Program-made: the position numbers and the translations under genes
Notes under the pieces: model-generated
The model's database searches: none
What the model was told of the DNA's origin: nothing
What the model saw: the letters and a program-made list of their open reading frames with translations, nothing else
Shown: one piece after another, positions 43,368 to 53,142 of the stretch
How positions within the stretch are numbered: the stretch's first letter is position 1
Layout: every line of letters begins with the position of its first letter
NCBI RefSeq assembly: GCF_022347765.1
Contig: NZ_JAKRFZ010000017.1
Coordinates: forward strand, 43,108 to 107,107
Length of the DNA: 64,000 nucleotides
Direction: 5' to 3'
Source of the DNA: Pseudoalteromonas sp. OOF1S-7
Lineage (GTDB): Bacteria; Pseudomonadota; Gammaproteobacteria; Enterobacterales; Alteromonadaceae

Positions 43368-46037
43368 TTACACCTGAATACTCACGATGGCGTGGCTGTC
43401 ATAAAAACGTTTTACCTGAGAGGCATCTTCGCGCAGTTCTATTTCACCAACCTGAAGACCATGTGCGGCCAGCTTACTGCGTAGCGCATCCAGATGCGGC
43501 TGGGCCAGCTGGCAAACCGACGCGCTGTCACCAACAATCTCGCAATCGACGGCTTTGTCCATCAACTCAGCTTGCACACTTAGCTGGCCAAGTTTTGCAT
43601 AGTCGAAGTTAAGCCGCACAAACCAGACTTGTTTTTCCGGCATATTGGCTTTGGCCGGTTTTTTGTATTTACCAATCTGAAGCTCGCTCTGGCGACATTC
43701 CTGTGGCAACTTGAGGGGCATAAACAAATTAATCAGTAACTGACTTTCACTGTCAAATTTTTGTGCCAGCGGCGGTGGGCTGGCATTATTGGCCAGGTTG
43801 TTCTGTAACAGCGCCAGGTCATCCATCAGACGAGACTGGGCTTGCTGGGTCACCGCCTGAATAAACTGCCCGGGTGCAGAGAGTTTAGTGCCGGGTTGCA
43901 GGGTTTCGACCAGGGTTGCAACGCGCTGTTCCAGACTGGTTTGCGGTGGTAAGTCCTGGGCTTTGGCTGTAAGTTGGGTACCCAGTAAAGTCACTATGAG
44001 CTTATCCAGTGCCTGCGCAAAGCTATTGTTTGGTAAAGTGGGCTGGATCTGGCTGGCAAGCGCCGGCAGCCGGGCAAACAGTTCATGACTGACCTGCTCC
44101 GGGGAGTGGCGCGTTTCGTCCATCATTTTACTAAAGGCCTGATGCACCAGGCGCATCAGGTCGGCCGATTGGGGACTGCGAAATTGCTGCGTTGCAGACA
44201 GGGTTTCACTGAGCTGCTGTTGCAGTGGGGGGCCTGATTGTGCCGGGGTTGCTTCTATCTGGCGCAGTGTTTTGCTCAGGATCTGGGCGATTGGCAGAGA
44301 TAAACTGGGTTTGGCCGACGCTGCCTGCTCAGCTTTTGCCGAGCTCATTTGGCTTGGCTGGCTCTCTGCGGGTCTACCTGCAGCTTCGGGCGCAACAGAT
44401 TTACCAGCAGAGCCTTGCTCCAAAGTCAGCGTCTGTTGCAATTGTGGGCTTATGAGCTGTTGCGCGCTATAAGGTTTTGGTAGCTGAGGGACCACGGCTG
44501 CGAATACCTGCTGTAGCAGTGCCAGTCGCTGAGAAAAGGCATTGGACAGCTGAGGTGAAGAGGGCGTCGGAATTATTGCTTTATCCGTTGCTACAGAGGG
44601 CGCTGGCTGAGCCCCTTTAGGTGTTGCAGCTGCAGCAGGAACCTGTGCTGGTGAGACCAATGGCGTTTGTGATGATGCCTTAATGAGTTTGCTTGGTTCG
44701 GTTGTCGCCGCTGAGGCTTGCGTCGCACCGGTACTGCGTTCAGTAACGGGTCCAGCAGGCGGCGCGGATGGTGTCTGTAGAATACCTTTTGGGGCGCCCT
44801 GTTTATTTATGTTAGTGAATACTTGCTCTATATTGTCCAGTAGCTGGAGTAGTGGCTGGCTATGTAGAGGCGCCATGTTTTTTAAGACCAGTGCGGCAGG
44901 GCTGGATGTCATTTGGGATAAAGCGGCACGTGGTGGGGGCGACACCTGCGTTATATTTTGCCCGGCTCCCGTCATAGCAGGCTGAGCTGATGTGGTATTC
45001 TGTGTTTTAAGTACCGTCGTAGCTGATTGTGGCACAGATAAAGTGAAAAACGGCCGTGACAACCACTGTCCAATGGCTTGTTTGACCGTCTGTTTGATGT
45101 CCGCCATCGACACATTGAGCAAAGGTTTGTCGTAGCTGAGTGTTGATTTACTGTCAGGTGCAGGGCTAATGGCTTTCTCCAGCTCGGCGGCGAAACGGTG
45201 TGTGGCCAGTTTGGGCAGTGCCTGCTGTAAAGGCGTGGCCAGTTTTACCTCAGTTGATTGCCTGGCTACGCCGATTTGTAATCCATCGGGCTGGGCTTTT
45301 AGCTGAGCATTGAACCAGCTGTTGAGCTTCAGCGCACCCTGGGCTTCTGGGGTCTTTACTTCAACCTGTTGGTTGGCAAGCTGTAATGTGGCGCTGCTGC
45401 GGCCAAGCTTAATCTTGGGTTGCTTCTGACTGCCAAGTTGCGCCAGTAAAGAAGTTAGTTTGTGTTTACTAACTGGTGCTTTCATCAGCTCATCGCCAAA
45501 GGCATTAAAAATCTGTAGCAGCAAGTTATTCTGCCGTGCACTGAGGTTGGCGATGAGTTTATTCTCTTGCTTGAGCAAGTCGGCCAGGGCTGGGGGAACC
45601 GGCAGCGCCAGGCCAATTTTTTCCAGTATTAAAGTCGGCTGATTGCTGCCCTTAAGCTGTGCATCCAGCTGCAAAGCGCTTTGTCCACCAAGCCCTTTGA
45701 TGAGACTCAACAGGCTCAACAGAGTTTGCGCGGGTTTGATCTGTAGCTTCAGTTCTGGTGTGCTGACCGTCAGCAGTGTGCCGTCGGCACTGAGCTTGAC
45801 CTCGGCTTCGGGTAATTTCAGCGGCTGCTGCAACTGGCTCTGACTGGCCAGTCGTACGCCTTGCCAGCGGCCATCTATAGTCACCTCCATTTGAATGCTG
45901 TCGGGTTTGATCACCAAATTGCGGGCATTAAAGGTCTGTTCTGTCGCTGCGGTGGGGTTTGCTGATGACCCGCGTTCATTCAGCTGTGATGTAGCCAAAT
46001 GAGCATTGTTTTGAATAGAAATCGTCGGCTTATTCAT
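43368..46037 (-). CDS. Second FliK-like hook-length control protein
   Basis: An 889-residue protein, very rich in Gln, Ala, Leu, Pro and Ser. The N-terminus (1 to about 270) and centre look like FliK-type rulers with disordered spacers (AQVPAAAATPKGAQPAPS). The C-terminal part (about 790-889) resembles the FliK C-domain: KQVWFVRLNFDYAKLGQLSVQAELMDK and LDALRSKLAAHGLQVGEIELRED. It differs from the true FliK at 16646-18952 and is not in an export operon. It probably acts with the orphan FlhB-like protein (inference). It is divergent from ccmA. Confidence 0.75.
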   Translation of the reverse strand: MNKPTISIQNNAHLATSQLNERGSSANPTAATEQTFNARNLVIKPDSIQMEVTIDGRWQGVRLASQSQLQQPLKLPEAEVKLSADGTLLTVSTPELKLQIKPAQTLLSLLSLIKGLGGQSALQLDAQLKGSNQPTLILEKIGLALPVPPALADLLKQENKLIANLSARQNNLLLQIFNAFGDELMKAPVSKHKLTSLLAQLGSQKQPKIKLGRSSATLQLANQQVEVKTPEAQGALKLNSWFNAQLKAQPDGLQIGVARQSTEVKLATPLQQALPKLATHRFAAELEKAISPAPDSKSTLSYDKPLLNVSMADIKQTVKQAIGQWLSRPFFTLSVPQSATTVLKTQNTTSAQPAMTGAGQNITQVSPPPRAALSQMTSSPAALVLKNMAPLHSQPLLQLLDNIEQVFTNINKQGAPKGILQTPSAPPAGPVTERSTGATQASAATTEPSKLIKASSQTPLVSPAQVPAAAATPKGAQPAPSVATDKAIIPTPSSPQLSNAFSQRLALLQQVFAAVVPQLPKPYSAQQLISPQLQQTLTLEQGSAGKSVAPEAAGRPAESQPSQMSSAKAEQAASAKPSLSLPIAQILSKTLRQIEATPAQSGPPLQQQLSETLSATQQFRSPQSADLMRLVHQAFSKMMDETRHSPEQVSHELFARLPALASQIQPTLPNNSFAQALDKLIVTLLGTQLTAKAQDLPPQTSLEQRVATLVETLQPGTKLSAPGQFIQAVTQQAQSRLMDDLALLQNNLANNASPPPLAQKFDSESQLLINLFMPLKLPQECRQSELQIGKYKKPAKANMPEKQVWFVRLNFDYAKLGQLSVQAELMDKAVDCEIVGDSASVCQLAQPHLDALRSKLAAHGLQVGEIELREDASQVKRFYDSHAIVSIQV

Positions 46038-46141
46038 TATTTTAAATCAAATTTTCGTTGATCGGTCGCATCCAATTATTCGTATTACCCTACCATTATG
46101 ATAGACTAACGCCCAATTTTTTAGCGTCAGAGAGTCGCGCC

Positions 46142-46765
46142 TTGCTAGAGATTAAGTCCGTCACGTGTGTAAAACAGGACCGCTGTTTATTTGAGTCATT
46201 GAGTTTTTCGCTTCAGGCGGGTCAGATCATGCAAGTTGAAGGCCCAAATGGCGCAGGTAAAACGTCTTTATTACGTATTATTGCGGGTTTTGCCCGTGCC
46301 GATGCAGGCCAGATCTGTTTTGAAGGCCAGGACATCTGTCGGGATTACGACACCTTCGCTGAGTCTTTGTTGTTTATCGGGCACAAAACCGGCGTAAATC
46401 AGCAACTGACAGCCTATGAAAACGTTCAGTACTGGTTGCAAGTGCACGGTTACGGGGCAGGCGAAGATGAAATCTATACCTTGCTGGGTCAGCTTGGCCT
46501 GGTTGGGCTGGAAGATGTGCCTGTTCGGACCCTGTCCGCGGGACAGCAACGTCGGGTTGCACTGGTGCGGCTGTGGCTGAATAAAGCCCGTCTGTGGATC
46601 CTCGATGAGCCCTTTACCGCACTTGACAAAAAAGGCGTCGCGCTGCTGCAACGGCAGTTTGAATCGCATCTGGCAAATGGCGGCGCCATTTTACTGACCA
46701 CCCACCAGGATCTGACGACTCAGTTCAGCTCCCTGAAAACCCTGGCTCTGGAGTACCGCCATTAA
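46142..46765 (+). CDS. ccmA: Cytochrome c maturation ABC transporter ATPase CcmA
   Basis: A 207-residue ABC ATPase that, with CcmB, drives release of haem-loaded CcmE. Walker A GPNGAGKTS, the signature LSAGQQRRVALVRLWL and Walker B LWILDEPFTALDKKG are present. I use the TTG at 46142 (LLEIKSVTC), which gives the normal family length; the open frame extends to 46058 but that part has no family resemblance. Its last base overlaps the ccmB ATG (TAATG). Confidence 0.93.
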   Translation: MLEIKSVTCVKQDRCLFESLSFSLQAGQIMQVEGPNGAGKTSLLRIIAGFARADAGQICFEGQDICRDYDTFAESLLFIGHKTGVNQQLTAYENVQYWLQVHGYGAGEDEIYTLLGQLGLVGLEDVPVRTLSAGQQRRVALVRLWLNKARLWILDEPFTALDKKGVALLQRQFESHLANGGAILLTTHQDLTTQFSSLKTLALEYRH

Positions 46766-47451
46766 TGAAGGTTGAGCATTCTTACTGGCATTTATTTGTC
46801 GCTGTTTATCGTAAAGATGTGACTTTGGCGTTTCGCCAGCGCGCCGAAATCGTAAACCCACTTCTGTTTTTTCTGATAGTTATTTCGTTATTTCCGTTGG
46901 CAATTGGACCCGAACCGGCCTTGCTGGGGCGCATGGCGGCAGGTATCATTTGGGTAGCCGCGTTGCTGTCGACCATGCTGGGTCTGGACAAGCTATTTCG
47001 CGATGATTATGCCGATGGATCGTTGGAGCAAATGATAGCTTCACCCTATCCTGTGTCTTTGTCTGTGCTGGCCAAAGTGGCTGCACACTGGACCATCACC
47101 GGATTGCCTATGGTGCTGATGGCACCTTTGTTTGCGCTGTTGATGAACCTCGACAGTCAGGCGCTAGGCGCAACCATTCTGACTTTGTTGATTGGAACGC
47201 CGTTATTAAGTTTTATTGGCGCCATAGGCGCCGCATTAACCGTGGGTCTGCAAAAAGGCGGTATTTTGATGAGTCTGCTTGTTTTGCCTTTGTATATCCC
47301 GGTTCTGATTTTCGCAACCTCTGCCATAGATACCGCCAGTATGTCGGTCGCTTATGGCGGACAACTTGCGATCCTTGGTGCCATGCTGGCCGTTGCCATT
47401 GTTACGGCGCCAATTGCCATATCGTCAGCTTTAAGAGTGAGTGTAAGTTAA
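46765..47451 (+). CDS. ccmB: Haem exporter membrane protein CcmB
   Basis: A 228-residue membrane protein with about six helices, partner of CcmA. Family features are YRKDVTLAFRQRAEIVNPLLFF near the start, GLDKLFRDDYADGSLEQM and PLYIPVLIFATSAID. It overlaps ccmA by one base and ends one base before ccmC. Confidence 0.95.
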   Translation: MKVEHSYWHLFVAVYRKDVTLAFRQRAEIVNPLLFFLIVISLFPLAIGPEPALLGRMAAGIIWVAALLSTMLGLDKLFRDDYADGSLEQMIASPYPVSLSVLAKVAAHWTITGLPMVLMAPLFALLMNLDSQALGATILTLLIGTPLLSFIGAIGAALTVGLQKGGILMSLLVLPLYIPVLIFATSAIDTASMSVAYGGQLAILGAMLAVAIVTAPIAISSALRVSVS

Positions 47452-47452
47452 A

Positions 47453-48190
47453 ATGTGGAAGTGGTTACATCCCTATGCCAAAGCGGAGCGTGCTTACAAA
47501 TTGTGTAACACCTTGCTTCCGTACTTTGTTACCGTGACGGCGGTCTGTATCGCCGTAGGATGGATCTGGGGCCTGGCATTTGCCCCGGCCGATTATCAGC
47601 AAAAGGACAGCTATCGCATTATCTTTATTCATGTGCCTTCGGCTATTTTGTCTATGGGGGCGTATTCGTCTATGGCCATTGCCGCAATCGTTGCGTTGGT
47701 ATGGCAGCTCCGTAATGCTGAGCTGGCCGTGATAGCCATTGCGCCGGTCGGTGCCGCGATGACGGCCATTGCGCTTATCACCGGTGCTGCCTGGGGTAAA
47801 CCTATGTGGGGTGCCTGGTGGGTCTGGGACGCACGGTTAACGTCTGAGTTGATCCTGTTGTTTTTGTATTTTGGTGTATTGTCTTTGTATCACGCCTTTG
47901 AGGACAAAAAGTCAGGTGGCAGAGCGGCCTGTATTCTGGCCATCGTAGGGGTGATCAATCTGCCTATCATCCATTTTTCTGTCGAGTGGTGGAACACCCT
48001 GCATCAGGGCTCTACCATCACCAAGTTTGATACATCTGCGATCGACTCGTCCATGTTGTGGCCGTTACTGATCAATATTCTGGGATTTGCCGCCTTTGTT
48101 GGCGCGCTGTCGCTGGTCCGTCTAAAAAACGAGATCCTTCAGGTAGAGAAGCACCGCCCCTGGGTGCGCCAGCTGGTTAGTCGAGGTTAA
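47453..48190 (+). CDS. ccmC: Haem-handling protein CcmC
   Basis: A 245-residue protein with six membrane helices that presents haem to CcmE. The tryptophan-rich periplasmic haem loop WGKPMWGAWWVWDARLTSE is intact, flanked by the conserved histidines in FIHVPSA and VEWWNTLHQG. It sits one base after ccmB and two before ccmD. Confidence 0.96.
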   Translation: MWKWLHPYAKAERAYKLCNTLLPYFVTVTAVCIAVGWIWGLAFAPADYQQKDSYRIIFIHVPSAILSMGAYSSMAIAAIVALVWQLRNAELAVIAIAPVGAAMTAIALITGAAWGKPMWGAWWVWDARLTSELILLFLYFGVLSLYHAFEDKKSGGRAACILAIVGVINLPIIHFSVEWWNTLHQGSTITKFDTSAIDSSMLWPLLINILGFAAFVGALSLVRLKNEILQVEKHRPWVRQLVSRG

Positions 48191-48192
48191 GT

Positions 48193-48396
48193 ATGCAGTT
48201 TGAATCTTTGAGCGACTTTTTTCACATGGGCGGTTACGCCTTTTATGTATGGCTATCGTTTGGCAGCTGCGCCGCTATACTGCTGGGATTGGTATGGGCG
48301 TCATTAAACGATGCCAAGCGCATTAAGCGTGAAGTCGAAGCACAAATGAAGCGTGAAGCGCGCATCAAGCAGGCCCAAGAGGAGGCTAAAGCATGA
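48193..48396 (+). CDS. ccmD: Haem exporter subunit CcmD
   Basis: A 67-residue protein with one membrane helix (YAFYVWLSFGSCAAILLGLVWA region) and a charged cytoplasmic tail (KREVEAQMKREARIK). It stabilises the CcmABC-CcmE complex. It overlaps ccmE by four bases (ATGA). Confidence 0.92.
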   Translation: MQFESLSDFFHMGGYAFYVWLSFGSCAAILLGLVWASLNDAKRIKREVEAQMKREARIKQAQEEAKA

Positions 48397-48872
48397 ACCC
48401 AAGACGTAAAAAACGCTTATTTGCTGTATTGGCCGTGGTGTTCGGGATCGGCTCAGCGGTGGGTCTGACCCTGTATGCGTTGCAGGAAAACATCAACCTT
48501 TTCTATACGCCCAGTGAGCTGATTGAAGGTAAAGGTCCTGAAAAAGAGCTGCCTTATATCGGGCAAAAGCTGCGCATCGGTGGCATGGTTGTACCTGGCA
48601 GTGTGAACCGAGAGGAAACGTCTCTGGATGTGACCTTTAAGCTCATTGACACCGGCCCAATGGTCACTATCAAGTACCACGGTATTTTGCCAGATTTGTT
48701 CCGTGAAGGTCAGGGCATTGTTGCTCAGGGTACATTGGTTGAACCGAATGTCATTGAAGCATTTGAAGTGCTGGCAAAACACGATGAAGAGTATATGCCA
48801 GCTGAGATCGCTGAGGCCGTGAAAGGGATCAAGCACGAAAAACCTAAATATAATTTAAACAGCGAGAACTAA
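48393..48872 (+). CDS. ccmE: Periplasmic haem chaperone CcmE
   Basis: A 159-residue membrane-anchored OB-fold protein that carries haem covalently. The N-terminal anchor (about 9-30) is followed by RIGGMVVPGSV and the haem-binding His130 in LAKHDEEYMPAE, followed by the usual Tyr134. The start overlaps the ccmD stop. Confidence 0.96.
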   Translation: MNPRRKKRLFAVLAVVFGIGSAVGLTLYALQENINLFYTPSELIEGKGPEKELPYIGQKLRIGGMVVPGSVNREETSLDVTFKLIDTGPMVTIKYHGILPDLFREGQGIVAQGTLVEPNVIEAFEVLAKHDEEYMPAEIAEAVKGIKHEKPKYNLNSEN

Positions 48873-48873
48873 T

Positions 48874-50829
48874 ATGATCCCTGAGATAGGTTATTTTTCA
48901 TTGGTTCTGGCCATGGGCCTGAGCCTGCTGTTGTGTATTTTTCCTCTCTGGGGCGCTTATACCGGTAACCTGCGTCTGATGCGCACGGCCCCGTCACTGG
49001 CCGTGGGCCAGTGTTTACTGGTGTTATTTTCTTTTGGTGTGCTGATTTACATCACACTGACTGATGACTTTACCGTCGCTTACGTTGCACATCACTCTTC
49101 CAGTACCTTGCCATGGTACTACAAGGTTACATCGACCTGGGGTGGTCACGAAGGTGCGATCCTGTTGTGGCTGGTGATGCAGGCGAGCTGGACGGCGTTA
49201 GTTGCCATGATGTCTAAATCGCTGCCCTGGGTACTGCGTGCTCGCGTACTGGGTGTGCTGGGCTTTCTGGGTGTCGGCTTTATGCTATACACTTTGTGGA
49301 TGTCGAGCCCGTTTGAGCGTTTGCTGCCTTATTACCCGGTTGAAGGCCGCGATTTGAACCCGCTGCTGCAAGACCCTGGCATGATCATTCACCCCCCTTT
49401 GCTCTATATGGGCTATGTGGGATTATCTGTGTCTTTCTCTTTTGCAATTGCCGCACTGTTAACTGGCAAGCTGGATAATACCTGGGCTAAATGGTCGCGT
49501 CCCTGGACCATGGCGGCATGGGGTTTTTTAACCTTAGGAATTACCATAGGTAGCTGGTGGGCTTATGCTGAACTGGGCTGGGGCGGCTGGTGGTTCTGGG
49601 ATCCGGTTGAAAATGCCTCTTTGATGCCCTGGCTGGTGGCAACAGCATTACTGCACTCGCTGGCTATTACAGAGAAACGCGGCGTATTCAAATCCTGGAC
49701 TGTATTGTTAGCCATTGCCGCATTTAGTTTGTGTCTGCTAGGTACCTTTATCGTTCGTTCTGGCATCATTGTATCGGTACACGCGTTTGCCACCGATCCG
49801 GATCGTGGTTTGTTTATTCTGTCTTTCCTGGCCTTAGTGGTGGGTGGAAGTCTGGCACTTTATGGGCTACGTGTGAGTCAGGTTTATAGCGAAGGTCGCT
49901 ACAAGCTTGTGTCACGCGAAGTCGGGCTGTGGGTGAATAACATCTTCCTGGTCGTGGCAACCCTGATAGTATTGCTGGGAACGCTCCTGCCGATGATCCA
50001 CAAAGAACTGGGACTGGGTTCCATCTCGATTGGTGTGCCTTTCTTTAACCAGATGTTTGCCATATTGATTGTACCGTTCGCCATCTTAATGGGCATGGCG
50101 CCTATGCTGCGCTGGAAACAGAACAAGTTGCCACCACTGGCTAAAAAATGGGCCGCTATTTTTGTTGCCACTATCGTGATCACCAGTACCTGGCTATTCT
50201 CCAGTTTTGATGACATCAGCACGCTGACCTATCTGGCTACCGGATTAGCGGTGTGGATCGGTATCGCGACTGTGGTAGACCTGGTTGAAAAAGTCAGTGT
50301 GCACCCAAGCACGGCTCAGGGTCTGAAACGTCTGGGCATGAGCTACTGGGCGATGGTGCTGGGTCATGTGGGTATTGCGTTTGTGATTGCCAGTGTGACG
50401 CTGACGTCAGCGTATTCTGTTGAACGCTCAGTGGTGATGACAAAAGGCGAAACTGCGACGTTGAATGAGTATGAGTATCGCTTTGAAGGGGTGAACGAGA
50501 TCCGTGGGCCTAACTATGGCGGCCATGCCGGTGAAGTGACTGTGTTTAAAGATGGTGAGTATGTGACCTTATTACATGCAGAAAAACGTCTGTACGATGT
50601 GGGTATGCAGTTTATGACCGAGGCCGCGATTGATGATGGTTTCTTCCGTGACTTGTATCTGGCGCTCGGTGAGTCTATGGGCAATGGTGCCTGGTCACTG
50701 CGTATTTACCACAAGCCATACGTTCGCTGGATGTGGCTGGGCGGTGTTCTGATCTCCCTGGCGGGTTTTATTGTCCTGACCGATAAGCGTTATCGTCGCC
50801 GTAAGCAAATTTCTGTGGAGCACGCATAA
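48874..50829 (+). CDS. ccmF: Haem lyase subunit CcmF
   Basis: A 651-residue protein with about 15 membrane helices that attaches haem to apocytochrome c. The tryptophan-rich motif WGGWWFWDPVENASLMPWL is complete, with the conserved His-containing loops (TSTWGGHEGAILLW, GMIIHPPLLYMGY). It overlaps ccmG by one base (TAATG). Confidence 0.97.
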   Translation: MIPEIGYFSLVLAMGLSLLLCIFPLWGAYTGNLRLMRTAPSLAVGQCLLVLFSFGVLIYITLTDDFTVAYVAHHSSSTLPWYYKVTSTWGGHEGAILLWLVMQASWTALVAMMSKSLPWVLRARVLGVLGFLGVGFMLYTLWMSSPFERLLPYYPVEGRDLNPLLQDPGMIIHPPLLYMGYVGLSVSFSFAIAALLTGKLDNTWAKWSRPWTMAAWGFLTLGITIGSWWAYAELGWGGWWFWDPVENASLMPWLVATALLHSLAITEKRGVFKSWTVLLAIAAFSLCLLGTFIVRSGIIVSVHAFATDPDRGLFILSFLALVVGGSLALYGLRVSQVYSEGRYKLVSREVGLWVNNIFLVVATLIVLLGTLLPMIHKELGLGSISIGVPFFNQMFAILIVPFAILMGMAPMLRWKQNKLPPLAKKWAAIFVATIVITSTWLFSSFDDISTLTYLATGLAVWIGIATVVDLVEKVSVHPSTAQGLKRLGMSYWAMVLGHVGIAFVIASVTLTSAYSVERSVVMTKGETATLNEYEYRFEGVNEIRGPNYGGHAGEVTVFKDGEYVTLLHAEKRLYDVGMQFMTEAAIDDGFFRDLYLALGESMGNGAWSLRIYHKPYVRWMWLGGVLISLAGFIVLTDKRYRRRKQISVEHA

Positions 50830-51401
50830 TGAACAAAAAGTTTTTAGGCCTGGTGCCACTGCTGATCTTTGTATTGTTGTGTGTGTTCTTGTATCAGGGT
50901 TTGTTTGGAAACCCCAGGGAACTGCAAACCGGCCGCCTGGGTCACACCATGCCGGCGTTTGAGTTGCCTGACCTGATGGATGAGCAAAAGCGCTGGACCG
51001 ATAAGGACCTGCTGGGTGAGGTATACCTGCTGAATGTGTGGGGCACCTGGTGTCCGACCTGCATTGCGGAGCTGGGTTATCTGACTGAGCTGCGCGAGCA
51101 GGGGGTGCGGATCATCGGTTTGTACTACGAGCAAGCCTATGATCCAGACTTTGGCGATCAGTTTGATATCAACTACCTGCGTGCCGACGTACAGCAAATG
51201 CTGTCGCGGGCAGGTGACCCTTATCAGTTTAATATTCTCGATCTGGAGCGCACACTGGCGCTCGATTTAGGGGTCTCCGGTGCGCCGGAAACTTTCCTGG
51301 TAGATAAGAACGGTAAGATTATTTTACACCACACCGGCGACATTAACCCGCGTGTATGGCGCAGCAAATTTGCTCCGGCAATTCAGGAGTTGCAACCATG
51401 A
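50829..51401 (+). CDS. ccmG: Thiol-disulfide oxidoreductase CcmG/DsbE
   Basis: A 190-residue membrane-anchored thioredoxin-like protein that keeps the apocytochrome CXXCH cysteines reduced. Anchor at about 5-24; active site WGTWCPTC with Cys75 and Cys78; the cis-Pro region is GVSGAPETFLVDKNG. The stop overlaps the ccmH ATG. Confidence 0.96.
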   Translation: MNKKFLGLVPLLIFVLLCVFLYQGLFGNPRELQTGRLGHTMPAFELPDLMDEQKRWTDKDLLGEVYLLNVWGTWCPTCIAELGYLTELREQGVRIIGLYYEQAYDPDFGDQFDINYLRADVQQMLSRAGDPYQFNILDLERTLALDLGVSGAPETFLVDKNGKIILHHTGDINPRVWRSKFAPAIQELQP

Positions 51402-51871
51402 AAAAACTAATGCTGGCATTGGCATTACTGGCAGGCCTGTGGTCGCTCAGTGCCAACGCTGTTGAAGACAAATACCAGTTTAAAAACGCCGAACGAGAGC
51501 AGACCTTTAAAGAGCTGGTGCAGGAACTGAGATGTCCTAAGTGTCAGAACCAAAACATTGCGGATTCTGATGCAGTGGTCGCCAAAGACTTACGTGACCG
51601 CGTGCTGGACATGGTTCAGGAAGGCAAGTCTAAGCAAGAAGTTATCGACTTTATGATCGACCGTTACGGTTATTTTGTTCATTACCAGCCACCTGTCACA
51701 CCTGCCACGATTGTATTGTGGGTCATGCCTGTGGTGATCCTGGTACTGGGTTTTGGCTTTATTTTATTCAGGCAGAAAAAAGCCGCCCGAAAGCAAAGCT
51801 GGAGTCCTGAAGATGAGCAAAAACTGGCAGAGCTAATCAAACAAAGCCAGCGTAAGGAGCGTAGTTCATGA
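51398..51871 (+). CDS. ccmH: Cytochrome c maturation protein CcmH
   Basis: A 157-residue protein with a signal peptide (MKKLMLALALLAGLWSLSANA), the redox motif LRCPKCQNQ (Cys46, Cys49) and a C-terminal membrane helix (IVLWVMPVVILVLGFGFILF). It handles reduced apocytochrome c with CcmG. The ATG at 51398 overlaps the ccmG stop. It is the short form of CcmH, with the TPR part in a separate ccmI. Confidence 0.95.
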   Translation: MKKLMLALALLAGLWSLSANAVEDKYQFKNAEREQTFKELVQELRCPKCQNQNIADSDAVVAKDLRDRVLDMVQEGKSKQEVIDFMIDRYGYFVHYQPPVTPATIVLWVMPVVILVLGFGFILFRQKKAARKQSWSPEDEQKLAELIKQSQRKERSS

Positions 51872-53142
51872 ATGACATGATGCAAATGTGGGGTATGTTT
51901 GCGCTTTTGACTGTGCTGGCGGCCTTATTCGTGGTGATGCCGTTTTTCCGTCGTGACAAGCTGGTCGCTGTGGACCACGATGCCAATGCCGAGCGCATTG
52001 ACATCTATCAGCAACGTTTACAGGAGCTGGCGGAAGAGCTTGGTAATCAACGAATTGAACAGAGCACACATGATGAATCTGTGCTGGAGCTGAAGCGTCG
52101 ACTACTGAACGAACTGTCACCGGAGCGTACACTCGACACGCGTGGTAACAACCTGGTACTGGCAGGCACCGGCGTCACGTTTTTGTTGGTGGTCAGTGCG
52201 GTATTCTATTCATTTACCGGTAGCCAGAAGCAAATTGCCGACTGGTATAAAGCCGTTGACATGTTGCCCGAGTATGGCCAGCGTGCGGTGATGCAAACGG
52301 GTGAGCCGCTCAGTCCCAATGAGCTTCAGGCATTTGCGCTGGGGCTGCGTACTAAGCTGGCAAACAGTGGCGACGACGCCGTAGCCTGGATGTTGCTGGG
52401 CCGTGTTGCTATGTCGCTAAACGATTTTGAAATGGCCATGCAGGCATTTGATAAAGCGCTGGCAATGCAACCAGACAACAGTAATGTGAAGGTCAGCTAT
52501 GCCCAGGCGCTGCTGGTTGAAGGCTCAGAAAGTGCCATGAACCGTGCCGCACGTATGCTGTCTCAGGTACTGCAGCGTGAACCACGTAATATTGATGCAA
52601 TTTCTTTGCTGGCCCTGATCGCCTATGAGCGCCAGGACTGGAAAGAGTCCAAAGCGGCCTTCGAAGTCCTGCTGGCGAGCATGACTCAGGATGACCCGCG
52701 TTATACGATGATCAAACAGCGTATCACCGATCTGGACGACAAGCTGAGTACAGAACAAGCTACACTGCCAGCGATACCGGCTGATGGACTACAAGTGACG
52801 GTGACGCTTGCGGATGAGCTGGTGGATAAAATCCCTGAGAATGCGACTTTATTTGTCTTTGCTAAAGCGGCGGAGGGCCCGCCAATGCCACTGGCGGTCG
52901 CTAAACTTACAGATTTTAACTTGCCATTAAGTGTCAACTTGGACGATAGTATGGCGATGATGCCTAACCTGAAGCTGTCAGGGTTCAAAGAAGTGGTTGT
53001 AACTGCACGTATTTCCGTGGATGGCAACGTGGTGTTGCAACCTGGTGAGTTAGAAGGCGTGACCCAGACCATCACTTTAACCCAAGAGGTGCAGCAGGTC
53101 GCGGTCACTATCAGTCGTGTTATAACCAGCACAGGAAGCTAA
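51868..53142 (+). CDS. ccmI: Apocytochrome chaperone CcmI
   Basis: A 424-residue protein. Two N-terminal membrane helices frame a cytoplasmic loop with a coiled coil (QQRLQELAEELGNQRI). The periplasmic part has TPR repeats (about 165-275; AWMLLGRVAMSLNDFEMAMQAFDKALAMQPDN) and a C-terminal beta-rich domain that binds the apocytochrome. ATGA overlap with ccmH. It ends the ccm operon proper, with mlaA following directly. Confidence 0.93.
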   Translation: MNDMMQMWGMFALLTVLAALFVVMPFFRRDKLVAVDHDANAERIDIYQQRLQELAEELGNQRIEQSTHDESVLELKRRLLNELSPERTLDTRGNNLVLAGTGVTFLLVVSAVFYSFTGSQKQIADWYKAVDMLPEYGQRAVMQTGEPLSPNELQAFALGLRTKLANSGDDAVAWMLLGRVAMSLNDFEMAMQAFDKALAMQPDNSNVKVSYAQALLVEGSESAMNRAARMLSQVLQREPRNIDAISLLALIAYERQDWKESKAAFEVLLASMTQDDPRYTMIKQRITDLDDKLSTEQATLPAIPADGLQVTVTLADELVDKIPENATLFVFAKAAEGPPMPLAVAKLTDFNLPLSVNLDDSMAMMPNLKLSGFKEVVVTARISVDGNVVLQPGELEGVTQTITLTQEVQQVAVTISRVITSTGS

